Below are positions 25,883 through 34,145 of a DNA stretch of 64,000 nucleotides, piece after piece. The notes beneath the pieces were generated by a model that worked only from the letters and a program-made list of their open reading frames with translations, was not told where the DNA came from and did not search any database. The position numbers and the translations under genes were made by a program. The stretch is taken from positions 3,038,001 through 3,102,000 of the forward strand of contig NZ_OY726397.1 in NCBI RefSeq assembly GCF_963378095.1. Reading direction: 5' to 3'. Origin of the DNA: Mycolicibacterium sp. MU0053. GTDB lineage: Bacteria; Actinomycetota; Actinomycetes; Mycobacteriales; Mycobacteriaceae. Numbering within the stretch: the first letter of the stretch is position 1; each line of letters starts with the position of its first letter.

Positions 25883-26530
25883 ATGGCCAAGGCCAGCGGA
25901 GCCGAATCGCGGCAACCGCAACCCGACGCTGCGCCCGATCCCGCGCGGGCCAAATCGGCGGCGCGCGCACAGAGTTTCATGCGCTCGGCGTTGGCGATCC
26001 TCGGCGAGACCGGCCGCACGGACTTCACGGTGCTCGAAGTCGTCGAACGGTCCAAGACGTCGCTGCGAGCGTTCTACCAGCACTTCGGCACCAAGGACGA
26101 ACTGCTGCTGGCCTTGGTCGAGAAGATCATGGCCGAATCCACCGAGCGGTGGCGCGCCCAGACGGCCGAGCTGCCCAGCGCCGAGGCGCTGCGCGTGCTG
26201 ATCGAACGCATCAGCGCGCCGGCCGAGTCGAGCACCCAGAGCAGCATTAACCGCGGGCTGACCTACTACAACGACCACCTCCTGGAGAGCCGGCCCACGC
26301 AGTTCGCCCGGGTGCTGCAACCGCTGCATCACCTGATCAGCGACATCCTGCGGCGCGGGATCGCCGAGGGTACTTTCCGCGCCGATCTCGACGTCGACAC
26401 CGATGCCGCGATCCTGATGCAGACGGTGCTGAACACCCTGCGGTTGCGGGAACTCGGCGCGGAGCTCAACGGCGTGCCGATCGTGGGCGACCACGTCTAC
26501 CGGTTCTGCCTTCGCGGGCTCGCGCGATAA
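25883..26530 (+). CDS. TetR-family transcriptional regulator
   Basis: A 215-aa TetR-family regulator. After a 25-residue Ala/Pro-rich lead the helix-turn-helix region reads FTVLEVVERSKTSLRAFYQH, with the following helix TKDELLLALVEKIM. The C-terminal domain contains RGLTYYNDHL and a hydrophobic helix bundle of the usual length. A GGGGTGG ribosome site lies four bases before the ATG. It is divergent from the LLM oxidoreductase and upstream of the amidohydrolase/acyl-CoA dehydrogenase operon in the same direction. A palindrome in its own leader and a different twin operator behind its stop are both candidate targets. Confidence 0.87.
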   Translation: MAKASGAESRQPQPDAAPDPARAKSAARAQSFMRSALAILGETGRTDFTVLEVVERSKTSLRAFYQHFGTKDELLLALVEKIMAESTERWRAQTAELPSAEALRVLIERISAPAESSTQSSINRGLTYYNDHLLESRPTQFARVLQPLHHLISDILRRGIAEGTFRADLDVDTDAAILMQTVLNTLRLRELGAELNGVPIVGDHVYRFCLRGLAR

Positions 26531-26589
26531 CTCGCTGATCAGGACAAACACTTCCCCAAGCTCGTTGTGGCATTGCCCCGCGGGCGCAT

Positions 26590-26626
26590 GGTAATCTCGT
26601 TACCATGCAACGGTAATGCCATTACC
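26590..26626. promoter_or_regulatory. Twin GGTAA-N5-TTACC operators before the amidohydrolase operon
   Basis: Two copies of GGTAA-N5-TTACC lie at 26590-26604 and 26612-26626, 22 bp apart centre to centre. The first extends to nine-base arms (GCATGGTAA and TTACCATGC, 26586-26608); the second to seven-base arms (CGGTAAT and ATTACCG). The first also contains TAATCT, a possible -10 box. They sit 37 bp ahead of the amidohydrolase start and look like tandem sites for a dimeric TetR-type repressor. Confidence 0.7.
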
Positions 26627-26662
26627 GCTACCCGAAAACACGACATGGCACAGGAGCCCAAC

Positions 26663-27892
26663 ATGCCGTCACGGAATCTCGATTTCCCGGTGTTCGACGC
26701 GGACAACCACTTCTACGAGCCCCAGGAAGCGCTGACCCAATTCCTGCCGGAGCACCGCAAGGGCATCATCGACTACATCGACGTCCGCGGCCGCACCAAG
26801 ATCGTGGTGCGCAACCAGATCAGCGACTACATCCCCAACCCGACCTTCGAGGTCGTGGCCCGCCCCGGCGCCCAGGAGGAGTACTTCCGGCACGGCAGCG
26901 GTGGCAAGAGCTACCGCGAGGTGATGGGCAAGCCGATGAAGGCGATCCCGGCCTTCCGCAACCCGCAGGCCCGCCTCGAGGTGCTCGACGGACTCGGCCT
27001 CGACTACACGATCATGTTCCCGACCCTGGCCAGCCTGGTCGAGGAGCGGCTCAAAGACGATCCCGACGCGATCCTCGACATCATTCACGCGCTCAACCAG
27101 TGGATGTACGAGACCTGGACGTTCAACTACGAGAACCGGATCTTCTCGACCCCGGTCATCAACCTGAGCGTCGTCGACCGGGCCCTCGAAGAGCTGGAAT
27201 GGTGCCTCGAACGCGGCGCGAAGACCGTGCTGGTCCGGCCGGCGCCGGTGCCCGGTTACCGCGGTACGCGCTCGCTCGGCCTGCCCGAATTCGACCCGTT
27301 CTGGGCCGCCTGCGTCAAGGCCGGCATCCCCGTCTGCATGCACGCTTCCGACAGCGGCTACGCCGAATACCTCAACGACTGGGAACCCGCCGACGAGTTC
27401 CTGCCGTTCAAGCCGACGTCGTTCCGCATGGTGGCGATGGGCAAGCGCCCGATCGAGGACACCATGGCGGCGATGGTCTGCCACGGCGCCTTCACCCGCA
27501 ACCCGGATCTGCGCGTCCTCTCGGTCGAGAACGGCGCCTCCTGGGTGCCGTACCTGTTCTACCAGTTCAAGGATGTCTACGCGAAGATGCCGCAGGAGTT
27601 CCCGGAGGACCCGATCGAGGCCTTCAAGCGCTGCGTCTACGTCGCCCCGTTCTGGGAGGACGACTTCAAGCAGATGGCCGACCTGTGCGGCGTCGACCGC
27701 ATCATCTTCGGCTCGGACTGGCCGCACCCCGAGGGGCTGGCCGACCCGATCAACCTGGTCGACGACCTGGAGCGCAACGGCCTGGACGCCGAGGGCATCC
27801 GAAAGGTCATGGGCGGCAACCTGGTCGACCTGTTCAAGGTCGAGAACAAGAAGGTGCACAAGCCCGACGTGCCGGCCCTCGTCATCGCATGA
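26663..27892 (+). CDS. Amidohydrolase-family (amidohydrolase 2) metal-dependent hydrolase
   Basis: A 409-aa TIM-barrel protein of the amidohydrolase 2 (ACMSD-like) family. FDADNHFYEPQE at about residues 10-21 takes the place of the usual D-x-H metal site. A central histidine is in VCMHASDSGY, and the late IIFGSDWPHPEG supplies the conserved aspartate. The start is set at ATG 26663, which has AGGAG six bases upstream; an ATG at 26645 has none. Enzymes of this family decarboxylate or hydrolyse cyclic and aromatic acids. The stop overlaps the following acyl-CoA dehydrogenase start (ATGA), which places it in a CoA-ester degradation operon. The substrate is unknown. Confidence 0.87.
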   Translation: MPSRNLDFPVFDADNHFYEPQEALTQFLPEHRKGIIDYIDVRGRTKIVVRNQISDYIPNPTFEVVARPGAQEEYFRHGSGGKSYREVMGKPMKAIPAFRNPQARLEVLDGLGLDYTIMFPTLASLVEERLKDDPDAILDIIHALNQWMYETWTFNYENRIFSTPVINLSVVDRALEELEWCLERGAKTVLVRPAPVPGYRGTRSLGLPEFDPFWAACVKAGIPVCMHASDSGYAEYLNDWEPADEFLPFKPTSFRMVAMGKRPIEDTMAAMVCHGAFTRNPDLRVLSVENGASWVPYLFYQFKDVYAKMPQEFPEDPIEAFKRCVYVAPFWEDDFKQMADLCGVDRIIFGSDWPHPEGLADPINLVDDLERNGLDAEGIRKVMGGNLVDLFKVENKKVHKPDVPALVIA

Positions 27893-29034
27893 CCGACCTG
27901 GCCACCAACCCGGAACAGCTGCTGTTCGCCTCCACCACCCGGGCATTCCTGGAGAAGGAGGCGTCGCTGACCCACGTGCGCGGGCTACACGAGGCCGACT
28001 CGTCCTTCGAGTCCGATTGGTGGCAACGGGCCGCCGAATTGGGCTGGGCCAGCCTCCTGGTGCCCGAGGACCTCGGTGGCGGAAGCGTTTCCGGTGACGG
28101 GGTCGCGGACCTGGCGTTGGTCGCCGAGGAGATCGGGCATTCGGTGGCGCCCGGTCCCCTGCATCCGGTCAGCGTGGTGTTGGCGGCCCTGGTGGAGGCC
28201 CCCGCCGGCCATCAGGATTCCATCGAGGCCCTGGTGTCCGGCGAGCTCATCGCGTCCTGGGCGCTGTACGAACCCGGCCGCCCGCTGCCGCTGCCGGCCG
28301 CCGCGATCCAGACCGTTGCGACCCGTACCGAATCCGGCTACCGGATCGACGGGGTCAAGGACCGGGTCGAGGCCGGCGCGCAAAGCGGCGCCGTGCTGGT
28401 GCTCGCGACCTGCGACGGGGCGCTGCGCCAGTTCCTGGTGCCGACCGACGCCGCCGGCGTCAGCGTGACCGAGCAGAACTCGGTCGACCTCGTGAAGCGC
28501 TACGCCCGAGTGCAATTCGACGGGGTCCTGGTCGACGAATCGGCCGCCGTGGGCGAGGCCGCGCAAACGCCGGCAATCCTCGAACGCCAGCGCCAGGTCG
28601 CGTTGGTCCTGCAGTGCGCCGAGATCGTGGGCATTCTCGAATCGGTGTTGGCGATGACCAACCAGTGGCTGTTCGATCGGCACAGCTTCGGGCGTCCGCT
28701 GGCCTCGTATCAGGCCCTCAAGCACCGCGCGGCGGACATGAAGATGTGGTTCGAGGCGTGTCGCGGCACCACCGCGGCAGCGGTGGCAGCGGTGGCGTCG
28801 CGCTCACCCGACGCGCCGCTGCTGGTCAGCGTCGCCAAGTCCTACGTCGCTGAACGGGCGCCGGTGATGCTGCAGGACTGCGTGCAGTTGCACGGCGGCA
28901 TCGGGGTCACCTGGGAGCACGACCTGCACCTGTACCTGCGCCGAGTGTCGCTGTACCGCGCCATGTTCGGCTCCCCGGAAGATCACCATCGTGCCGTCTA
29001 CGCGTTGAGCAGGAAGTCGGATACCCCGTCATGA
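27889..29034 (+). CDS. Acyl-CoA dehydrogenase family protein (first of a pair)
   Basis: A 381-aa acyl-CoA dehydrogenase-fold protein. The N-terminal helical domain contains LGWASLLVPEDLGGGSV, and the C-terminal domain contains HSFGRPLASYQALKHRAADM and LHGGIGVTWEHDLHLYLRR. The usual C-terminal EGT(S/N) glutamate segment is replaced by GSPEDHH, so this chain probably lacks the normal catalytic base. It is coupled both upstream and downstream by ATGA overlaps. Paired actinobacterial acyl-CoA dehydrogenases often form alpha2beta2 heterotetramers, as in steroid side-chain catabolism; this chain and its neighbour fit that scheme. The pairing is inferred from gene order. Confidence 0.87.
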   Translation: MTDLATNPEQLLFASTTRAFLEKEASLTHVRGLHEADSSFESDWWQRAAELGWASLLVPEDLGGGSVSGDGVADLALVAEEIGHSVAPGPLHPVSVVLAALVEAPAGHQDSIEALVSGELIASWALYEPGRPLPLPAAAIQTVATRTESGYRIDGVKDRVEAGAQSGAVLVLATCDGALRQFLVPTDAAGVSVTEQNSVDLVKRYARVQFDGVLVDESAAVGEAAQTPAILERQRQVALVLQCAEIVGILESVLAMTNQWLFDRHSFGRPLASYQALKHRAADMKMWFEACRGTTAAAVAAVASRSPDAPLLVSVAKSYVAERAPVMLQDCVQLHGGIGVTWEHDLHLYLRRVSLYRAMFGSPEDHHRAVYALSRKSDTPS

Positions 29035-30311
29035 CCGAAACCGTGATCGCGACCGAGACCGAGACCAGCGAATCGGTCCAGGAGTTCGCCGCCCGCGCCC
29101 GGTCCTGGCTGGCCGCGAACATGCCGAGCATCGATCCCGAGAAGCCGCCGTTTTCGGTACGCGCCGAGGCCGAATCCTGGGAGCGCGCAAAGGAACTGCA
29201 GCAACGCCTGTACAAGGGCGGCTTCGCCGGCATCTGCTTCCCGCGCGAATACGGCGGGCTCGGACTGGATTTCGCCTATCAGCAGGCATTCAACGCCGAG
29301 GCCCGCTCGTACGAGATGCCGCTGATCCTCAACACGCCGTCGTTCACGATCTGCGCGGCGACCATCCTCGACATGGGCAGCGAGGACCAGAAGCGGACGC
29401 GGATCTCGGCCGCGATCCGCGGTGAAGAGATCCTGGTCCAGCTGCTGTCGGAGCCCAGCGGCGGTTCCGACCTCGCCGGGGTGATCACCCGCGCCGACCG
29501 TCGGGGTGACAAGTGGATCATCAACGGCGCCAAGACCTGGAGCACCAGCGCGTTCGCGGGTGACTACGGCCTGATGCTGGCCCGCACCGACTGGACCGTG
29601 CCCAAGCACGCGGGGCTGACAATGTTCCTGGTGCCCCTGAACGCTCCCGGCATCACCATGCGTCGCATCAAGGAGGTCAACGGCAACGAGGAGTTCTGCG
29701 AAGAGTTCTTCGACGGTCTGGAACTCGACGACGACGCCGTTGTCGGCGCGGTCAACGACGGTTGGACCGTCGCCACCCGTCAGCTGCACCATGAGCGGCG
29801 CGCGGTCGGCGGCGGCTCGGAATTCGCCAGCGGCACCGGCGCCGAGAACGCCAACGAGATGCCGCCGGACCATATCGGGTTGGCCGAGGCGACCGGGCAG
29901 GGTGATGACCCGCGCGTCCAGGAACTCGCGGGCCGCGCGCTGGTGCGCCGGGCCGTCAAGAACCACCTCATCGAGCACGTCTCACGCTCGATCGCCAACG
30001 GATCGCTGCCGGCGAACGCCGGAACGCTGATCCGGCTGTTCCACGCCGAGACCACCGAACTCGAGGTCGATACCGCGCTGGCCATCGCCGGCACCGCGGG
30101 TGTGGTCGACGAGGGCAGCGACGGAAACCCCGACCTGGCGGGCCTGCTGGACATCGGCGTGCGCTACCTGTCGCGGCAGACCGGCTCGCTGGGTGGCGGC
30201 AGCAGCGAGATGGCGCGCAACGTCATCGGGGAACGGGTGCTGGGCTTCCCCCGGGAGGCCGCCGCCGACCGCGGCGTCCCGTTCAACGAGGTCAAACGCG
30301 GCCGTTCCTGA
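29031..30311 (+). CDS. Acyl-CoA dehydrogenase family protein (second of a pair)
   Basis: A 426-aa acyl-CoA dehydrogenase. The N-terminal region reads FAGICFPREYGGLGLDFAYQ, the middle domain has LLSEPSGGSDLAGVITRA and INGAKTWST, and the C-terminal domain has TGSLGGGSSEMARNVIGERV, the usual position of FAD-binding and active-site residues in this type. It overlaps its neighbour by four bases and closes the three-gene operon behind the twin GGTAA operators. It likely forms a complex with the 381-aa chain and reduces FAD while introducing a double bond alpha-beta to a CoA thioester. Confidence 0.9.
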   Translation: MTETVIATETETSESVQEFAARARSWLAANMPSIDPEKPPFSVRAEAESWERAKELQQRLYKGGFAGICFPREYGGLGLDFAYQQAFNAEARSYEMPLILNTPSFTICAATILDMGSEDQKRTRISAAIRGEEILVQLLSEPSGGSDLAGVITRADRRGDKWIINGAKTWSTSAFAGDYGLMLARTDWTVPKHAGLTMFLVPLNAPGITMRRIKEVNGNEEFCEEFFDGLELDDDAVVGAVNDGWTVATRQLHHERRAVGGGSEFASGTGAENANEMPPDHIGLAEATGQGDDPRVQELAGRALVRRAVKNHLIEHVSRSIANGSLPANAGTLIRLFHAETTELEVDTALAIAGTAGVVDEGSDGNPDLAGLLDIGVRYLSRQTGSLGGGSSEMARNVIGERVLGFPREAAADRGVPFNEVKRGRS

Positions 30312-30346
30312 GCCCAACGGGCCGCGCGGCTCGTTAAGGTGGATTC

Positions 30347-30781
30347 ATGACCGACACCAGCACCGACATCTCCCCCGCGTTGGCGGCGTCCCAGGCGTCG
30401 TGGCGAGCCGTGCACACGGGCGACCGTGAGGCGTGGCTGGCGCTGATGGCCGACGACGTCCTCATCGAGGACCCGATCGGGCAGGCCCCCACCAACGCCG
30501 ACGGCACGGGCGTGCGCGGCAAGGAGAACGTCTACACGTTCTACGACAACACCATCGGCAAGGCCACGACGCGCCGCATCACCTGCGAGGAGACCTTTCC
30601 CTCGAGTTCCCCGCAGGAGATCGCCCACATCCTGAACCTGCACTTCGAGTTCGAGGGCGGGTTCACCAGCGACGTCCGCGGGATCTTCACCTACCGGGTG
30701 AACGACGCCGGGCTGCTGACGAACCTGCGCGGGTACTGGAACATGGATGCCATGAAATTCGGTCAGGTCGAACCGGACTGA
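30347..30781 (+). CDS. SnoaL/ketosteroid-isomerase-like NTF2-fold protein
   Basis: A 144-aa protein of the SnoaL-like/NTF2 fold. It has the early helix SQASWRAVHTGDREAWLALM, then the strand DDVLIEDPIG and the later strand NLRGYWNMDAMKF. Proteins of this kind isomerise ketosteroids or act as small-molecule binding partners. It lies 35 bp behind the acyl-CoA dehydrogenase pair in the same direction and may be in the same transcript. A steroid or cyclic ketone substrate would fit the neighbours, but the catalytic residues cannot be assigned with confidence. Confidence 0.75.
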   Translation: MTDTSTDISPALAASQASWRAVHTGDREAWLALMADDVLIEDPIGQAPTNADGTGVRGKENVYTFYDNTIGKATTRRITCEETFPSSSPQEIAHILNLHFEFEGGFTSDVRGIFTYRVNDAGLLTNLRGYWNMDAMKFGQVEPD

Positions 30782-30796
30782 ACGGCCCGTCCCGCC

Positions 30797-31252
30797 GTGT
30801 GCCAGTACTGCGGATGCCGCGACATTCCGCTGCTGCGGGACTACATCGCCGAGCACGAGCGCGTCATCAACCTCGGTGGCGCGGCCATCAGGGCCCTCGA
30901 CGACGGCGACTACCATCGAGCACGAACCGAACTGGCCGCCATGGCCGAGGAGTTGCGGTCCCACTGGCGCGGTGAGGAGGCCGGCCTGTTCGCGGTGATG
31001 AGTCGCGACGCGTTGTTCCGCGAACACATCACCCCGCTGATCCAGGAGCATCGGGAACTCGGGGCCCTGCTCGACACCGTGGACCTGGACATCGCCGACG
31101 ACCGGGACCGGGTGCGGGTGGCGTTCGAGGAACTCTACGAACACATCGCCAAGGAAGAGGACGGGCTGTTCCCGGCGGCGTTGACCTCCCTCGACGGTGA
31201 GGACTGGGACACCGCGATCGCGGCCTGGAAGCAAGCCCACCCGAGGCTGTGA
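30797..31252 (+). CDS. Hemerythrin HHE-domain protein with N-terminal CxxCxC
   Basis: A 151-aa four-helix-bundle protein. Helices with HERVIN, SHWRGEEAGLFAVM, EHITPLIQEHREL and EHIAKEEDGLFPA give the spaced His/Glu ligands of a hemerythrin-like di-iron site. The protein opens with CQYCGC directly after the start (GTG at 30797), a cysteine cluster that could bind metal or respond to redox. Bacterial hemerythrins sense or carry oxygen or NO. The gene lies 15 bp behind the SnoaL-like gene and just ahead of helR. No clear ribosome site precedes the GTG. Confidence 0.85.
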   Translation: MCQYCGCRDIPLLRDYIAEHERVINLGGAAIRALDDGDYHRARTELAAMAEELRSHWRGEEAGLFAVMSRDALFREHITPLIQEHRELGALLDTVDLDIADDRDRVRVAFEELYEHIAKEEDGLFPAALTSLDGEDWDTAIAAWKQAHPRL

Positions 31253-31280
31253 CACGGGCCCCACGATTTAGTGAAACCGC

Positions 31281-31292
31281 TGGCCTAGGCCA
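31281..31292. promoter_or_regulatory. 12-bp palindrome in the helR leader
   Basis: TGGCCTAGGCCA is a perfect 12-bp palindrome, 13 bp ahead of the helR start. It may be an operator or simply chance in GC-rich DNA. The 19-bp rifamycin-associated element known upstream of some helR genes was looked for in this 53-bp spacer and not seen. Confidence 0.25.
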
Positions 31293-31305
31293 CAATCAGG
31301 AGCAC

Positions 31306-33540
31306 ATGACCAACCCAGAGTACGAAGACGAATTGCGGTCCGAGCGCAGCTACACCGCCGACCTCTACACCCGACTGGACGCCGAACGGGCAGCGGCGAA
31401 GATCCGCTACCGAGCGGCGCTGCGCGGGGACATCGACGCCCAGGACGGCGGCACGCTGGTTCATCGCGACGCCGAGGTTCGGGCACTCACCGGGCGGATT
31501 CAGCGCCTGGACGTCGCCGATGAGGGGCTGTGCTTCGGCCGGCTGGACGCCGCCTCGGGCGAACGCCTCTACATCGGCCGGATCGGCCTGTTCGACGACA
31601 CCGACTCCTATGAACCGCTGCTGCTGGACTGGCGGGCGCCCGCGGCGCGGGCGTTCTACGTCGCCACCGCCGCGAACCCGGAGGGCATGCGTCGGCGCCG
31701 TCAGTTCCAGACCCGCGGACGCCAGATCATCGACTTCACCGATGAGGCGCTCGGCCGCCCCGACGGCTCTGAGCAGCCCGGACGGCGCGGCGGGATGGGC
31801 GACGCGGCCCTGCTGGCCGCGGTCAACGCCCCCCGCGGTCCGGGGATGCGCGACATCGTCGCCACGATCCAGTCCGAACAGGACGAGATCATCCGGCTGG
31901 AGCACCCGGGCGTGCTGGTCATCGAGGGCGGACCGGGCACGGGAAAGACCGTGGTCGCCCTGCACCGCGTGGCGTACCTGCTCTACACCCAACGGGAACG
32001 CATGGAACGCCACGGCGTGCTGGTCGTGGGTCCGAACCCGGCGTTCCTGGACCACGTCGGCCGCGTGCTGCCGTCGCTGGGTGAGTCCAACGTCGTGTTC
32101 ATGACACCCGGCGACCTGGTGCCGGGACTGCGAGTGACCGCCGAGGACGCGCCGGAGACCGCCCGGATCAAGGGGTCACGCGCCATCCTGGACGTGCTGG
32201 CGGCGGTGATCGCCGATCGCCAGCGGGTGCCGGACGAACCGTTGCCGATCGAGTTGACCGACACCGCGGTGCGCATCGACGCCGAAACCGCCCAATGGGC
32301 CATCGAGGAGGCCCGCGGCAGCGGCCTGCCGCACAACGAGGCCCGCGCGGTGTTCATCGACGTCGTGACCTGGGTGCTCACCGAACGCGCCATCGCCAAG
32401 ATCGGCCGGGGTTGGTTGAACCGGGACGACCGCGCGGCATGGGAGCATCTGCGGGCCGAACTGCTCGACGAACTCGCCGACCACGCCGGGTTCAACGCCG
32501 CCCTCGATGCGCTGTGGCCGTCGTTGACGCCGGCCGCGCTGCTGGGGCAGCTCTACAGCTCGCGGGAGCGGCTTGCCGCTGCGGGGGCCGACCCCGTGCT
32601 GTGGCGCGCCGACGGCGAGGCCTGGACGGTGTCGGACGTGCCGCTGCTCGACGAGCTCGTCGACCTGCTGGGACGCGACAAGGAAGCCGAACACGCGGCG
32701 CAGGCCGCCGAGCGGGAACGCCAGGAGGAGGCCGCGTACGCCGCGGGCGTGCTGGACCTGATGACCGCCCGCGAGGACATGATGGACGACGAGGACCACC
32801 TGATGGCCCAGGATGTCATCGCCGCCGAGGACCTCGCGGACCGTTTCCTCGAGCGCGACACCCGGGAGCTGGCCGAACGCGCGGCCGCCGACCGCGACTG
32901 GACCTACCGGCACGTGGTCGTCGACGAGGCCCAGGAGCTGTCCGAGATGGACTGGCGGGTGCTGATGCGGCGCTGTCCGGGCCGCTCCTTCACCGTGGTG
33001 GGCGACCTGGCGCAGCGCCGGTCGGCGGCCGGGGCCACCGCGTGGGCGCACATGCTCGACCCGTACGTGCCCGGCCGCTGGGTGTACCGCCCGCTGACCG
33101 TCAACTACCGCACCCCGGCGGAGATCATGGCGGTGGCCGCCCGGCTGCTCGCGGAGTTCGCGCCCGGGGTGCGCGCACCCGAGTCGGTCCGGTCGACCGG
33201 CGTCCAACCGTGGTCGCGGCGGGTCGACGACGACGTCGAACTGGTGGCCGCCATCGAGGAGTTCGTGGCCGCCGAAGCCGGCCGAGACGGCACCAGTGTC
33301 GTCATCGGACCGCCGGACGTGCCCGGCGCGGTCGCGCCGTCGGACACCAAGGGACTGGAATACGACGCCGTACTGGTGGTGGAACCGGAACGCATCATCG
33401 CCGACGGCCCGCGCGGGGCGGCCGAGCTCTACGTCGCGCTCACCCGCGCCACCCAGCGCCTGGGCGTGCTGCACCGCGGTCCGTTGCCGGCGGCGCTGGC
33501 CGATCTACCCGCAGCGGCGGATCACCACTTCGAGAGCTGA
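31306..33540 (+). CDS. helR: HelR/HelD-type RNA polymerase recycling ATPase
   Basis: A 744-aa UvrD-like superfamily 1 ATPase of the HelD group. Walker A GGPGTGKT is near residue 210 and Walker B VVVDEAQE near 540. A helicase-like C-terminal motif LYVALTRATQRL is also present. The N-terminal coiled region (YEDELRSERSYTADLYTRL) matches the arm that enters the secondary channel. Near residues 490-500 the acidic MMDDEDHLMAQD fits the primary-channel loop that reaches the RNA polymerase active site in M. smegmatis HelD. HelR proteins release stalled polymerase and displace rifamycins, giving tolerance. Start ATG 31306 has AGGAG just upstream. The 3' end overlaps the convergent MmpS-like gene by 19 bp. 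Confidence 0.9.
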   Translation: MTNPEYEDELRSERSYTADLYTRLDAERAAAKIRYRAALRGDIDAQDGGTLVHRDAEVRALTGRIQRLDVADEGLCFGRLDAASGERLYIGRIGLFDDTDSYEPLLLDWRAPAARAFYVATAANPEGMRRRRQFQTRGRQIIDFTDEALGRPDGSEQPGRRGGMGDAALLAAVNAPRGPGMRDIVATIQSEQDEIIRLEHPGVLVIEGGPGTGKTVVALHRVAYLLYTQRERMERHGVLVVGPNPAFLDHVGRVLPSLGESNVVFMTPGDLVPGLRVTAEDAPETARIKGSRAILDVLAAVIADRQRVPDEPLPIELTDTAVRIDAETAQWAIEEARGSGLPHNEARAVFIDVVTWVLTERAIAKIGRGWLNRDDRAAWEHLRAELLDELADHAGFNAALDALWPSLTPAALLGQLYSSRERLAAAGADPVLWRADGEAWTVSDVPLLDELVDLLGRDKEAEHAAQAAERERQEEAAYAAGVLDLMTAREDMMDDEDHLMAQDVIAAEDLADRFLERDTRELAERAAADRDWTYRHVVVDEAQELSEMDWRVLMRRCPGRSFTVVGDLAQRRSAAGATAWAHMLDPYVPGRWVYRPLTVNYRTPAEIMAVAARLLAEFAPGVRAPESVRSTGVQPWSRRVDDDVELVAAIEEFVAAEAGRDGTSVVIGPPDVPGAVAPSDTKGLEYDAVLVVEPERIIADGPRGAAELYVALTRATQRLGVLHRGPLPAALADLPAAADHHFES

Positions 33541-33950
33541 CACCGCACGTTGTAGGGATCGTCGTGCTGGACCACCACCGCGCCGTCCACGGCGATGTCA
33601 CAGTGCGCGTTCGGCGCGCCCACGCCGCCCCGGGTGGTGCTGCTCACCTGCAGAATGGCCCACTGCGGGTCCGACATCGTGGTTTCGAAGACCCACGGCA
33701 CACCGGGGGCCAGGCTCACCTTCTCCCGCTTCGCGTACGCGTAGGCGTCGGCGTTGAAGGCCTCCATGCTGGCCGGCTCCGCCGTCAGATAGAAGAGGTC
33801 GAAGTCGTAGGCACCGGCCGAGGTGAGCGTGTACCGGACCTGATGCTCGGCCGGTTCGGCGGCGGACGTGCCATGTGTGAACGCGAATGCGGCCGACGCC
33901 ACCATCGCGGCGGCGCCGATCCTACGTGTCGTTTTTCCCATGTTCGTCAT
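33522..33950 (-). CDS. MmpS-like secreted protein
   Basis: A 142-aa protein with a signal peptide: KTTRR, a hydrophobic stretch of about 18 residues, and likely cleavage near TSAAEP. The mature part has the MmpS-like pattern: VRYTLTSAGAYDFDLFYLT, a central APGVPWVFETT, then a paired-cysteine end with CDIAVDGAVVVQHD and VRCQL. MmpS proteins are small periplasmic partners of MmpL exporters. No mmpL lies nearby, and this protein has a cleavable leader rather than a stable anchor, so it is a relative rather than a true MmpS. ATG at 33950 or 33941 could start it. It overlaps the 3' end of helR. Confidence 0.75.
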   Translation of the reverse strand: MTNMGKTTRRIGAAAMVASAAFAFTHGTSAAEPAEHQVRYTLTSAGAYDFDLFYLTAEPASMEAFNADAYAYAKREKVSLAPGVPWVFETTMSDPQWAILQVSSTTRGGVGAPNAHCDIAVDGAVVVQHDDPYNVRCQLSKW

Positions 33951-34145
33951 ATCTTCCGACGCTACCGCATCGTTACACCCGTATTCGGGGCTCCGCCGAG
34001 GCGATCTCACCGGCGGGTGAACGCCCGCCGAACAAGTCGTTAATACGTTCGTGACACACAGATATTTCAAAGAAACACGGGAGCCATAACGTCCGGTCTC
34101 GACACCCGCCGGGGTGCTCGCACCGTCCGTCATGAAAGGCCCTCG

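Noticed and set aside
30312..30346. Terminator between the acyl-CoA dehydrogenase and SnoaL genes (GAGCC...GGCTC)
   Set aside because: The five-base arms with a GC-rich 13-base loop are no better than chance in this base composition.
31253..31305. Rifamycin-associated element before helR
   Set aside because: No sequence close to the 19-bp element is present; only GGGCCCC and an unrelated 12-bp palindrome are seen.
34039..34057. Possible GlnR box before urtA (AC-N9-AC within GTTAATACGTTCGTGAC)
   Set aside because: Only part of the GlnR consensus matches and such short patterns are frequent; kept out of the feature list.
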